From NCBI GenBank assembly GCA_964481165.1, contig CAYZYC010000116.1:1-7157 (forward strand): 7,157 nt of DNA, written 5' to 3'. Positions 1 to 5,797 of the stretch are shown piece after piece. The notes beneath the pieces are model-generated. The model made no database searches, was not told the DNA's origin, and saw only the letters and a program-made list of their open reading frames with translations. Positions within the stretch are counted from its first letter, which is position 1, and each line of letters starts with the position of its first letter. A program made the translations under genes and the position numbers. This DNA is from Zeimonas sp964481165. GTDB lineage: Bacteria > Pseudomonadota > Gammaproteobacteria > Burkholderiales > Burkholderiaceae_E.

Positions 1-77
1 CGAGGGAGATCGTGCCCAGGGTGATTCGGGAGGAGGGGTACGGGCCTTCGTATGGCGTGGGGAGAAAGGTCGAGTGA
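1..77 (+). CDS. nuoC: NADH-quinone oxidoreductase subunit C, 3' end only
   Basis: The reading frame starting at base 3 gives 24 residues ending in TGA (75-77). It begins REIVPRVIREEGYGPSYG, which matches the usual end of NuoC, where a P-R-E-I/V motif is followed by PR(V/I)IRE. NuoC is the 30-kDa-type subunit of the peripheral arm; it packs against NuoD and has no cofactor. The gene enters from the left edge, so its start and most of its length are not visible. The identity rests on this short tail and on its place directly upstream of nuoD, the standard order. The tail GYGPSYGVGRKVE is polar and lineage-variable. An unusually long, structured gap separates it from nuoD. Confidence 0.85.
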   Translation, partial: REIVPRVIREEGYGPSYGVGRKVE

Positions 78-122
78 CTTCTTTCGAGGGCGCCTGCGTG
101 GGGCTGAATTTTGGCTTCGGCC

Positions 123-139
123 GGCCGGCTTTGCCGGCC
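123..139. repeat. Perfect GC-only hairpin, 7-bp stem
   Basis: GGCCGGC (123-129), loop TTT, GCCGGCC (133-139). The stem is entirely G and C. It has no T-run after it, so it is not a canonical intrinsic terminator. It forms one inner branch of the 103-182 structure. Confidence 0.85.
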
Positions 140-140
140 T

Positions 141-163
141 TAACGTCCGCGACGCGGACGTTA
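141..163. repeat. Perfect 10-bp hairpin
   Basis: TAACGTCCGC (141-150), loop GAC, GCGGACGTTA (154-163). A T-G wobble (140/164) could extend it by one pair. The following bases (GCCTTCG) hold no T-run, so termination is unlikely. In mRNA such a stem could slow 3'-5' exonucleases and stabilise the upstream nuoC portion; that role is inference. Confidence 0.88.
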
Positions 164-194
164 GCCTTCGCCGAAATTGAGCGTGTAACGCACT

Positions 195-209
195 GCGAAC
201 ACCGTTCGC
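195..209. repeat. Small hairpin just upstream of the nuoD ribosome-binding site
   Basis: GCGAAC (195-200), loop ACC, GTTCGC (204-209): a perfect 6-bp stem ending five bases before the AGG at 214-216. It could form inside the loop of the 170-260 helix or on its own. Confidence 0.6.
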
Positions 210-213
210 TGTC

Positions 214-216
214 AGG
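214..216 (+). promoter_or_regulatory. Weak ribosome-binding site of nuoD
   Basis: AGG eight bases before the GTG at 225 is the only Shine-Dalgarno-like stretch. An in-frame TAA at 186-188 with no ATG, GTG or TTG between it and 225 makes 225 the first available start. The weak site plus GTG suggests limited or structure-dependent initiation. Confidence 0.5.
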
Positions 217-224
217 TACGCGTC

Positions 225-1478
225 GTGGCTGAGATCAAGAACTACACGCTCAATTTTGGCCCGCAGCATCCGGCGGCGCATGGGGTGCTGCGGCTCGTGC
301 TCGAGCTCGACGGCGAGATCGTCCAGCGTGCCGATCCGCACATCGGGCTGCTGCATCGTGCGACCGAGAAGCTGGCCGAGACGCGCACGTACCTGCAGAA
401 CGTGCCGTACATGGATCGTCTCGACTACGTCTCGATGATGTCCAACGAGCACGCCTACGTGATGGCCGTCGAGAAGCTCCTCGGCATCGAGGTTCCGCTG
501 CGCGCGCAGTACATCCGCGTGATGTTCGACGAGATCACGCGCATCCTGAACCACCTGCTGTGGATCGGCGCGCACGGGCTCGACGTGGGCGCGATGGCGG
601 TGTTCCTGTACGCGTTTCGCGAGCGCGAAGACCTGATGGACGTCTACGAGGCGGTATCGGGTGCGCGCATGCACGCGGCGTACTACCGCCCGGGCGGCGT
701 CTATCGCGACCTCCCCGACGCGATGCCGCGCTACCGCGCGTCGAAACTGCGCAGCGACCAGGCGGTGCGCGAGATGAACCGCGACCGCGAAGGCTCGGTG
801 CTCGATTTCATCGAGGCGTTCACGACGCGGTTTCCGGGGTACGTCGACGAATACGAGACGCTGCTCACCGACAACCGCATCTGGAAGCAGAGGCTGGTGG
901 GCGTCGGTGTCGTCGATCCCGATCGCGCGAAGGCGCTCGGTTTCACCGGGCCGATGCTGCGCGGCTCGGGGGTCGTCTGGGACCTGCGCAAGATGCAGCC
1001 CTACGAGGTCTACGACCTGGTCGATTTCGACATCCCGGTGGGAACCAACGGCGACTCGTACGACCGCTACCTCGTGCGCGTCGAGGAGATGCGCCAGAGC
1101 AACCGGATCATCGCGCAGTGCGTCGAGTGGCTGCGCAACAATCCCGGCCCGGTGATGGTCGACAACTTCAAGGTCGCGCCGCCGTCGCGCGTCGACATGA
1201 AGTCCGGGATGGAAGAACTGATCCACCACTTCAAGCTGTTCACCGAAGGCATGCACGTTCCCGAAGGCGAGGCGTATGCCGCGGTCGAGCACCCGAAGGG
1301 CGAGTTCGGCATCTACCTGATCTCCGACGGCGCGAACAAGCCGTACCGGCTGAAGATCCGCGCGGCCGGGTTCGCGCACCTGCAGGCGATGGACGAGATG
1401 GTGCGCGGCCACATGCTGAGCGACGTGACGACGATGATGGGGACGCTGGACATCGTGTTCGGCGAGATCGATCGATGA
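225..1478 (+). CDS. nuoD: NADH-quinone oxidoreductase subunit D (49-kDa type)
   Basis: The 417-residue protein is full length for stand-alone NuoD and belongs to the family derived from the [NiFe]-hydrogenase large subunit. It sits in the peripheral arm next to NuoC, NuoB and NuoI and shapes the quinone headgroup site. The N-terminal motif GPQHPAAHGVLR (12-23) carries His19, and DRLDYVSMM (64-72) carries Tyr68. Their spacing of 49 matches the quinone-binding His and Tyr of Thermus Nqo4 (38/87) and mammalian NDUFS2 (59/108). The C-terminus (YRLKIRAAGFAHLQ to TLDIVFGEIDR) is the usual one. The hydrogenase-type metal cysteines are absent, as expected. The GTG start is forced by the upstream in-frame stop at 186, and MAEIKNYTLNFGPQHP is the normal NuoD beginning. 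The stop overlaps nuoE by ATGA, suggesting translational coupling. Codons 7-12 are half of an unusual inverted repeat. Confidence 0.98.
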   Translation: MAEIKNYTLNFGPQHPAAHGVLRLVLELDGEIVQRADPHIGLLHRATEKLAETRTYLQNVPYMDRLDYVSMMSNEHAYVMAVEKLLGIEVPLRAQYIRVMFDEITRILNHLLWIGAHGLDVGAMAVFLYAFREREDLMDVYEAVSGARMHAAYYRPGGVYRDLPDAMPRYRASKLRSDQAVREMNRDREGSVLDFIEAFTTRFPGYVDEYETLLTDNRIWKQRLVGVGVVDPDRAKALGFTGPMLRGSGVVWDLRKMQPYEVYDLVDFDIPVGTNGDSYDRYLVRVEEMRQSNRIIAQCVEWLRNNPGPVMVDNFKVAPPSRVDMKSGMEELIHHFKLFTEGMHVPEGEAYAAVEHPKGEFGIYLISDGANKPYRLKIRAAGFAHLQAMDEMVRGHMLSDVTTMMGTLDIVFGEIDR

Positions 1479-2005
1479 ACGCAATTCCGGCGAAGAGACT
1501 GCTCAGCGATGCCGCGTATGCGCGCATCGATCGCGAGATCGGCAAGTTTCCCGCCGATCGCAGGCAGTCGGCGGTGATGGCCGCGCTGGCGATCGCGCAG
1601 GGCGAGCGCGGATGGATCTCGAAGGACGTCATCGAGGACATCGCCGCGTATCTCGGCATGCCTCCGATCGCGGTCCACGAGGTCGCCAGCTTCTACACGC
1701 TGTACAACACGCGTCCGGTCGGCCGGTACAAGATCTCCGTCTGCACGAACCTGCCGTGCGCGCTGCGCGACGGCACGAAGGCCGGCGAATACCTGAAGAG
1801 CCGCCTGGGCATCGACTACAACGAAACCACCGAGGACGGGCTGTTCACGCTGAAGGAGAGCGAGTGCCTCGGTTCGTGCGCCGACGCGCCGGTGCTGCTG
1901 GTGAACAACGAGCGCATGTGCAGCTTCATGGACAACGAACAGCTCGATGCGCTGATTGCCGGGTTGCGCGCCGAGGCCGCGGTCGACGCGACGGGAAAGG
2001 AGTGA
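1475..2005 (+). CDS. nuoE: NADH-quinone oxidoreductase subunit E (24-kDa type, 2Fe-2S)
   Basis: The 176-residue protein is a thioredoxin-like ferredoxin subunit of the NADH dehydrogenase module. It holds the 2Fe-2S cluster N1a, near the FMN of NuoF and off the main electron path. The four ligands are visible as C-x4-C (Cys90, Cys95 in SVCTNLPC) and C-x3-C (Cys131, Cys135 in ECLGSC), the family spacing. The helical N-terminal domain (about 10-75) ends in the conserved VHEVASFYTLYN, which packs on NuoF. The length is normal. The ATG lies within the ATGA overlap with the nuoD stop, so ribosomes finishing nuoD probably start here; no strong independent ribosome-binding site is needed. Only one base separates its stop from the nuoF start, and the two products form a tight pair. 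Confidence 0.98.
   Translation: MNAIPAKRLLSDAAYARIDREIGKFPADRRQSAVMAALAIAQGERGWISKDVIEDIAAYLGMPPIAVHEVASFYTLYNTRPVGRYKISVCTNLPCALRDGTKAGEYLKSRLGIDYNETTEDGLFTLKESECLGSCADAPVLLVNNERMCSFMDNEQLDALIAGLRAEAAVDATGKE
1997..2002 (+). promoter_or_regulatory. Strong ribosome-binding site of nuoF
   Basis: AAGGAG lies in the last codons of nuoE, four bases before ATG at 2007. It decides the nuoF start over the in-frame ATG at 1956, which lies inside nuoE and would add 17 unrelated residues (MPGCAPRP...). Confidence 0.85.
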
Positions 2006-2006
2006 C

Positions 2007-3344
2007 ATGGGAGCCAAGGATCTCCTCATCGATTCCCGTGCGCAGGAGACCTGCTTCCACGGGCGCCACATCGAGCCGCAGATCTACGCCGGGCTGCACT
2101 CGCCCGACGGCTGGCGCCTGAAGGACTACGAGCAGCGCGACGGCTACAAGGCGCTGCGCAGGATCCTCGAAGAAGGCATCGCGCCCGAGCAGGTGATCGC
2201 CGAAGTCAAGGCGTCGTCGCTTCGCGGACGCGGCGGCGCCGGTTTCCCGACCGGGCTGAAGTGGAGCTTCATGCCGCGGCAGTTCGAGGGCCAGAAATAC
2301 CTCGTCTGCAATTCCGACGAAGGCGAGCCGGGCACCTTCAAGGACCGCGACATCCTGCGGTACAACCCGCACATCGTCATCGAGGGAATGGCGATCGCCG
2401 CGTATGCGATGGGCATCAGCGTCGCCTACAACTACATCCACGGCGAGATCTGGGAGGTCTACGAGCGCTTCGAAGAGGCGCTCGAAGAGGCGCGTGCCGC
2501 GGGGTACCTGGGCGATCGCATCCTCGGCTCCGGGTTCTCGTTCCAGCTGCACGCGTTCCACGGCTACGGCGCCTACATCTGCGGCGAGGAAACCGCGCTG
2601 CTCGAATCGATCGAGGGCAAGAAGGGCCAGCCGCGCTTCAAGCCGCCGTTCCCGGCGAGCTTCGGCCTGTACGGCAAGCCGACGACGATCAACAACACCG
2701 AGACGCTGGCCGCGGTGCCGTGGATCATCCGCAACGGCGGCCAGCGATACCTCGAAGTCGGCAAGCCCAACAACGGCGGAACGAAGATCTTCTCGGTCTC
2801 GGGCGACGTCGAACGCCCGGGCAACTACGAGATCCCGCTGGGGACGCCGTTCGCGAAGCTGCTCGAACTCGCCGGCGGCGTTCGTGGCGGACGACCGCTG
2901 AAGATGGTCATCCCGGGCGGCTCGTCTGCGCCGGTGCTGCCCGCCGACGTGATGATGGCCACCGACATGGACTACGACTCGATCGCGAAAGCCGGGTCGA
3001 TGCTCGGCTCGGGCGCGGTCATCGTGATGGACGACACGCGCTGCGCGGTCCGCTCGCTGATGCGCCTGTCGTACTTCTATTTCGAGGAGTCGTGCGGCCA
3101 GTGCACGCCGTGCCGCGAAGGCACCGGGTGGATGTGGCGCATCGTGCACCGGATCGAGCACGGCGAAGGCACGCTCGAGGACCTCGACGAGCTCGACCGC
3201 ATCGCCTACAACATCCAGGGCCGCACGATCTGCGCGCTCGGCGACGCGGCGGCGATGCCGGTGCGCGCGTTCCTGAAGCACTACCGCGACGAGTTCGCGC
3301 ATCACGTCGAGCACAAGAGCTGCATCGTGCCGACGTATCTCTGA
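2007..3344 (+). CDS. nuoF: NADH-quinone oxidoreductase subunit F (51-kDa type, NADH/FMN/4Fe-4S)
   Basis: The 445-residue protein is full length. It is the electron entry point: it oxidises NADH with FMN and passes electrons to cluster N3 and on to NuoG. The glycine-rich FMN/NADH loop is GRGGAGFPTGLKW (74-86), followed by NSDEGEPGTFKDR (102-114) and YICGEETALLESIEG (190-204), all family hallmarks. A soluble-ligand-binding (SLBB) region covers roughly 255-310. The N3 4Fe-4S ligands are Cys363, Cys366 and Cys369 in ESCGQCTPCREG, plus Cys409 in GRTICALGDA. The start at 2007 is preferred because it has a strong AAGGAG and gives the expected length. The protein acts in the cytoplasm at the tip of the peripheral arm, bound to NuoE and NuoG. 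No defects were seen. Confidence 0.99.
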   Translation: MGAKDLLIDSRAQETCFHGRHIEPQIYAGLHSPDGWRLKDYEQRDGYKALRRILEEGIAPEQVIAEVKASSLRGRGGAGFPTGLKWSFMPRQFEGQKYLVCNSDEGEPGTFKDRDILRYNPHIVIEGMAIAAYAMGISVAYNYIHGEIWEVYERFEEALEEARAAGYLGDRILGSGFSFQLHAFHGYGAYICGEETALLESIEGKKGQPRFKPPFPASFGLYGKPTTINNTETLAAVPWIIRNGGQRYLEVGKPNNGGTKIFSVSGDVERPGNYEIPLGTPFAKLLELAGGVRGGRPLKMVIPGGSSAPVLPADVMMATDMDYDSIAKAGSMLGSGAVIVMDDTRCAVRSLMRLSYFYFEESCGQCTPCREGTGWMWRIVHRIEHGEGTLEDLDELDRIAYNIQGRTICALGDAAAMPVRAFLKHYRDEFAHHVEHKSCIVPTYL

Positions 3345-3376
3345 GAGCGCGAAGCAGCGCAACGAACGGAATCAAG

Positions 3377-5788
3377 ATGGTCAAGCTGGAAGTCGACGGC
3401 CGCGAGGTCGAGGTGCCCGAGGGCAGCATGGTGATGCATGCGGCGCACAAGCTCGACATCTACGTGCCGCATTTCTGCTATCACAAGAAGCTGTCGATCG
3501 CGGCCAACTGCCGCATGTGCCTGGTCGAGGTCGAGAAGGCGCCGAAACCCCTGCCGGCGTGCGCGACGCCGGTGAGCGCCGGCATGAAGGTGTTCACGCG
3601 CTCCGAGATGGCGCTGCGCGCGCAGAAGGGCGTGATGGAGTTCCTGCTGATCAACCATCCGCTCGACTGCCCCATCTGCGACCAGGGCGGCGAGTGCCAG
3701 CTGCAGGACCTCGCCGTCGGCTACGGCTACTCGGCTTCGCGCTTCAACGAGCGCAAGCGTGTCGTCTCGGCCAAGGAGATGGGCCCGCTGATCTCGGCCA
3801 AGGGCATGACGCGCTGCATCCACTGCACGCGGTGCATCCGGTTCGGCATCGAGATCGGCGGGATCATGGAACTCGGCATGGCCAACCGTGGCGAGTTCGC
3901 GGAGATCCTCAGTTTCGTCGGACGATCGGTCGATTCCGAACTCTCCGGCAACATGATCGACGTCTGCCCGGTCGGCGCGCTCACCAGCGCACCGTTCCGC
4001 TTCTCGGCGCGCAACTGGGAGCTCGGCCGTCGCAAGTCGGTCTCGCCGCACGATTCGCTCGGCTCGAACCTGATCGTCCAGGTCAAGGGCAATCGCGCGA
4101 TGCGCGTGCTGCCGCTGGAGAACGAGCCGGTCAACGAATGCTGGCTGTCCGACCGCGACCGGTTCTCGTACGAGGCGCTCGCCGGCGACGAACGCCTGAC
4201 CACGCCGATGATCCGGCAGGACGGCGCCTGGCAGGAAGTCGACTGGGCCACCGCGCTCGACTATGCCGCGCACGCGATGCGCACCGTGCGCCAGTCCGAC
4301 GGCGCGCAGGCGATCGCCGCGCTGGGCAGCGCGCAGAACACCGTCGAGGAACTGCACCTGCTCGCTGCGCTGATGCGCGGCCTGGGAAGCGACAACGTCG
4401 ATTTCCGCACGCGGCAGATCGACTTCCGCGCCGACGGCGTGCGCGCCGGCGCCCCCTGGCTCGGAATGCCGATCGCCGACGTCGAATCGCTCGACCGGCT
4501 GCTGCTCGTCGGATCCTTCCTGCGCAAGGACCACCCGCTGTTCGCCGCGCGCGTGCGCAAGGCGGCCGGCCGCGGCGCGCAGGTCTCGGTGCTGCACGCC
4601 GCCGACGACGACCTGCTGATGCCGCTCGCCGGCAAGGCGATCGTCGCACCGTCGCAGTGGGTCGGCGTGTTGCGCGAAGTGCTGGCTGCCGTGCTGCAGC
4701 AGCGCGGCAGCGCCGCCCGTCCGGCGGTCGCCGGCGAACTCGACGGCGTCTCGCCGGGCGAGTCCGCGCAGGCGATCGCGACCTCGCTCGTCTCCGGAGA
4801 AAAGCGCGCGGTGCTGCTGGGCAACGCCGCCGTGCAGCATCCCGACTACGCGCGGATCGCGATGCTCGCGCAGGCGATCGCCGACGCCGCGGGCGCGCGT
4901 TTCGGCGTGATCGGCGAGGGTGCGAACTCGGTCGGCGGCTATCTCGCCGGAGCGACTCCGCGCGACGGCGGGCTGGACGCGCTCGCGATGTTCGCGCAGC
5001 CGCGCAAGCTGTACCTGCTGGCCAACGTCGAACCCGGGCTCGACCACGCGATGCCGGGGCTGGCGCGCGCTGCGCTGGCGCAGGCCGAGTCGGTCATCGC
5101 GCTGACCGCGTGGCGTTCGCCCGAACTGATGGAACTCGCCGATTGCCTGTTGCCGGTCGGTCCGTTCACCGAAACCGCGGGCACCTTCGTCAACTGCGAA
5201 GGGCGCGTGCAGTCGTTCAACGGAGTCGTCGCGCCGCTCGGCGACGCGCGCCCCGGCTGGAAGGTGCTGCGCGTGCTCGGCAACCTGCTCGAGCTCGACG
5301 GTTTCGAACAGGACAGCGCCGAAGCGGTGCGCGCGCAGGCGCTCGGCGACGACGACGTGCTCGCGCGTCTCGACAACACGATGCGCAGCGCTCCGCCGGC
5401 CGACGGCTCCGCGGCGCAGGCGCCGTCGTCGACCGGCGCCGCGGCTGCGCCGGCGCTCGAGCGGCTTGCCGAAGTCCCGATCTACGCCGCCGATCCGATC
5501 GTGCGACGTTCGCCGCCGCTGCAGCAGACCGCCGACGCGCTGCGCGCGCCGCGCGCGCGGATCAACGCGGCGACGATGGCGCGCCTCGGGCTGCGCTCGG
5601 GCGATCGCGCGATGCTGCACCAGTCGGACGCTTCGCTCCGCGGCGAGGCGGTGCTCGAGGTCGAGATCGACGACGGCCTGCCCGACGGAGTGGTGCGCGT
5701 GCCGGCGGCACTGGCCGAAACGGCGGCGCTGCTCGGCGGGTTCGCGCCGATCGCGGTCGAGCGTTTCGCTCCTGGCACGCAGGGCTGA
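3377..5788 (+). CDS. nuoG: NADH-quinone oxidoreductase subunit G (75-kDa type, iron-sulfur)
   Basis: The 803-residue protein is the largest peripheral-arm subunit and relays electrons from NuoF (N3) towards NuoI. The N-terminal ferredoxin-like domain holds 2Fe-2S N1b (Cys34, Cys45, Cys48, Cys62). Cluster N5 has the unusual His-Cys3 set, His94, Cys98, Cys101 and Cys107 (INHPLDCPICDQGGEC). Cluster N4 uses Cys147, Cys150, Cys153 and Cys197. From about 215 a molybdopterin-oxidoreductase-like domain follows; it is structural in complex I. The three-cysteine start of the extra N7 cluster site is replaced (Ser223, Asp226, Ser230), leaving only Cys255, so N7 should be absent. An Ala/Pro/Ser-rich linker at 671-693 precedes a C-terminal domain with an RINAATMARLGLRSGD motif. 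The frame stays open upstream across nuoF, but MVKLEVDGREVEVPEG at 3377 is the normal NuoG start. The ribosome-binding site is weak (GGA, 3368-3370). Confidence 0.98.
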   Translation: MVKLEVDGREVEVPEGSMVMHAAHKLDIYVPHFCYHKKLSIAANCRMCLVEVEKAPKPLPACATPVSAGMKVFTRSEMALRAQKGVMEFLLINHPLDCPICDQGGECQLQDLAVGYGYSASRFNERKRVVSAKEMGPLISAKGMTRCIHCTRCIRFGIEIGGIMELGMANRGEFAEILSFVGRSVDSELSGNMIDVCPVGALTSAPFRFSARNWELGRRKSVSPHDSLGSNLIVQVKGNRAMRVLPLENEPVNECWLSDRDRFSYEALAGDERLTTPMIRQDGAWQEVDWATALDYAAHAMRTVRQSDGAQAIAALGSAQNTVEELHLLAALMRGLGSDNVDFRTRQIDFRADGVRAGAPWLGMPIADVESLDRLLLVGSFLRKDHPLFAARVRKAAGRGAQVSVLHAADDDLLMPLAGKAIVAPSQWVGVLREVLAAVLQQRGSAARPAVAGELDGVSPGESAQAIATSLVSGEKRAVLLGNAAVQHPDYARIAMLAQAIADAAGARFGVIGEGANSVGGYLAGATPRDGGLDALAMFAQPRKLYLLANVEPGLDHAMPGLARAALAQAESVIALTAWRSPELMELADCLLPVGPFTETAGTFVNCEGRVQSFNGVVAPLGDARPGWKVLRVLGNLLELDGFEQDSAEAVRAQALGDDDVLARLDNTMRSAPPADGSAAQAPSSTGAAAAPALERLAEVPIYAADPIVRRSPPLQQTADALRAPRARINAATMARLGLRSGDRAMLHQSDASLRGEAVLEVEIDDGLPDGVVRVPAALAETAALLGGFAPIAVERFAPGTQG

Positions 5789-5790
5789 GG
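5787..5790 (+). promoter_or_regulatory. Ribosome-binding site of nuoH overlapping the nuoG stop
   Basis: GAGG shares bases with the TGA stop of nuoG (5786-5788) and sits seven bases before ATG at 5798. The arrangement favours re-initiation by ribosomes ending nuoG. Confidence 0.5.
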
Positions 5791-5797
5791 TCACCCG

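Larger units (their letters stand above)
103..182. repeat. Nested inverted-repeat element in the nuoC-nuoD gap
   Basis: Seen directly: 103-115 (GCTGAATTTTGGC) pairs with 170-182 (GCCGAAATTGAGC) through 11 Watson-Crick pairs, one G-T and one mismatch (106/179). This outer stem encloses two perfect hairpins, 123-139 and 141-163, so the 80 bases can fold into a cruciform in DNA or a three-way junction in RNA. No reading frame is supported inside the gap. The short sequence GCGTG occurs at 96-100 and again at 181-185, at the two borders, which weakly resembles a target-site duplication. The compact palindromic make-up recalls dispersed extragenic repeats (REP or MITE-like), but family membership cannot be tested from one copy. 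It interrupts an operon whose other junctions are 32 bases or less. Confidence 0.8.
170..260 (+). promoter_or_regulatory. 18-base inverted repeat bracketing the nuoD start (possible RNA switch)
   Basis: Bases 170-187 are the reverse complement of 243-260 at 17 of 18 positions. The odd one (173/257) would be a G-U pair in RNA, so an 18-bp helix is possible. The right half lies in nuoD codons 7-12 (residues YTLNFG). The loop between them (188-242) contains the weak ribosome-binding site, the GTG start and the small hairpin 195-209. The left half overlaps the right arm of the 103-182 element, so the two folds exclude each other. Pairing is seen in sequence. A regulatory effect on nuoD translation is inference. 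Confidence 0.55.

Noticed and set aside
123..170. Rho-independent terminator between nuoC and nuoD
   Set aside because: The two stems are strong, but neither is followed by a run of T residues. Termination here would also cut off essential downstream subunits.
78..224. Internal promoter for nuoD in the long gap
   Set aside because: I found no convincing -35/-10 pair at proper spacing. The AT-rich bits are accounted for by the repeat arms.
560..1474. Upstream extension of the nuoE frame inside nuoD
   Set aside because: Out-of-frame translation of nuoD, again Arg-rich. NuoE begins at the ATGA overlap and has normal length from there.
1926..3362. Long - strand frame (about 478 codons) opposite nuoF
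   Set aside because: Same explanation: a compositional shadow of nuoF, with no family resemblance and no ribosome-binding site of note.
2261..3376. Upstream extension of the nuoG frame through nuoF, suggesting a 1175-residue protein or a fusion
   Set aside because: The extra 372 residues are Arg-rich out-of-frame nuoF sequence. The conserved NuoG start is at 3377, and NuoF itself is intact.
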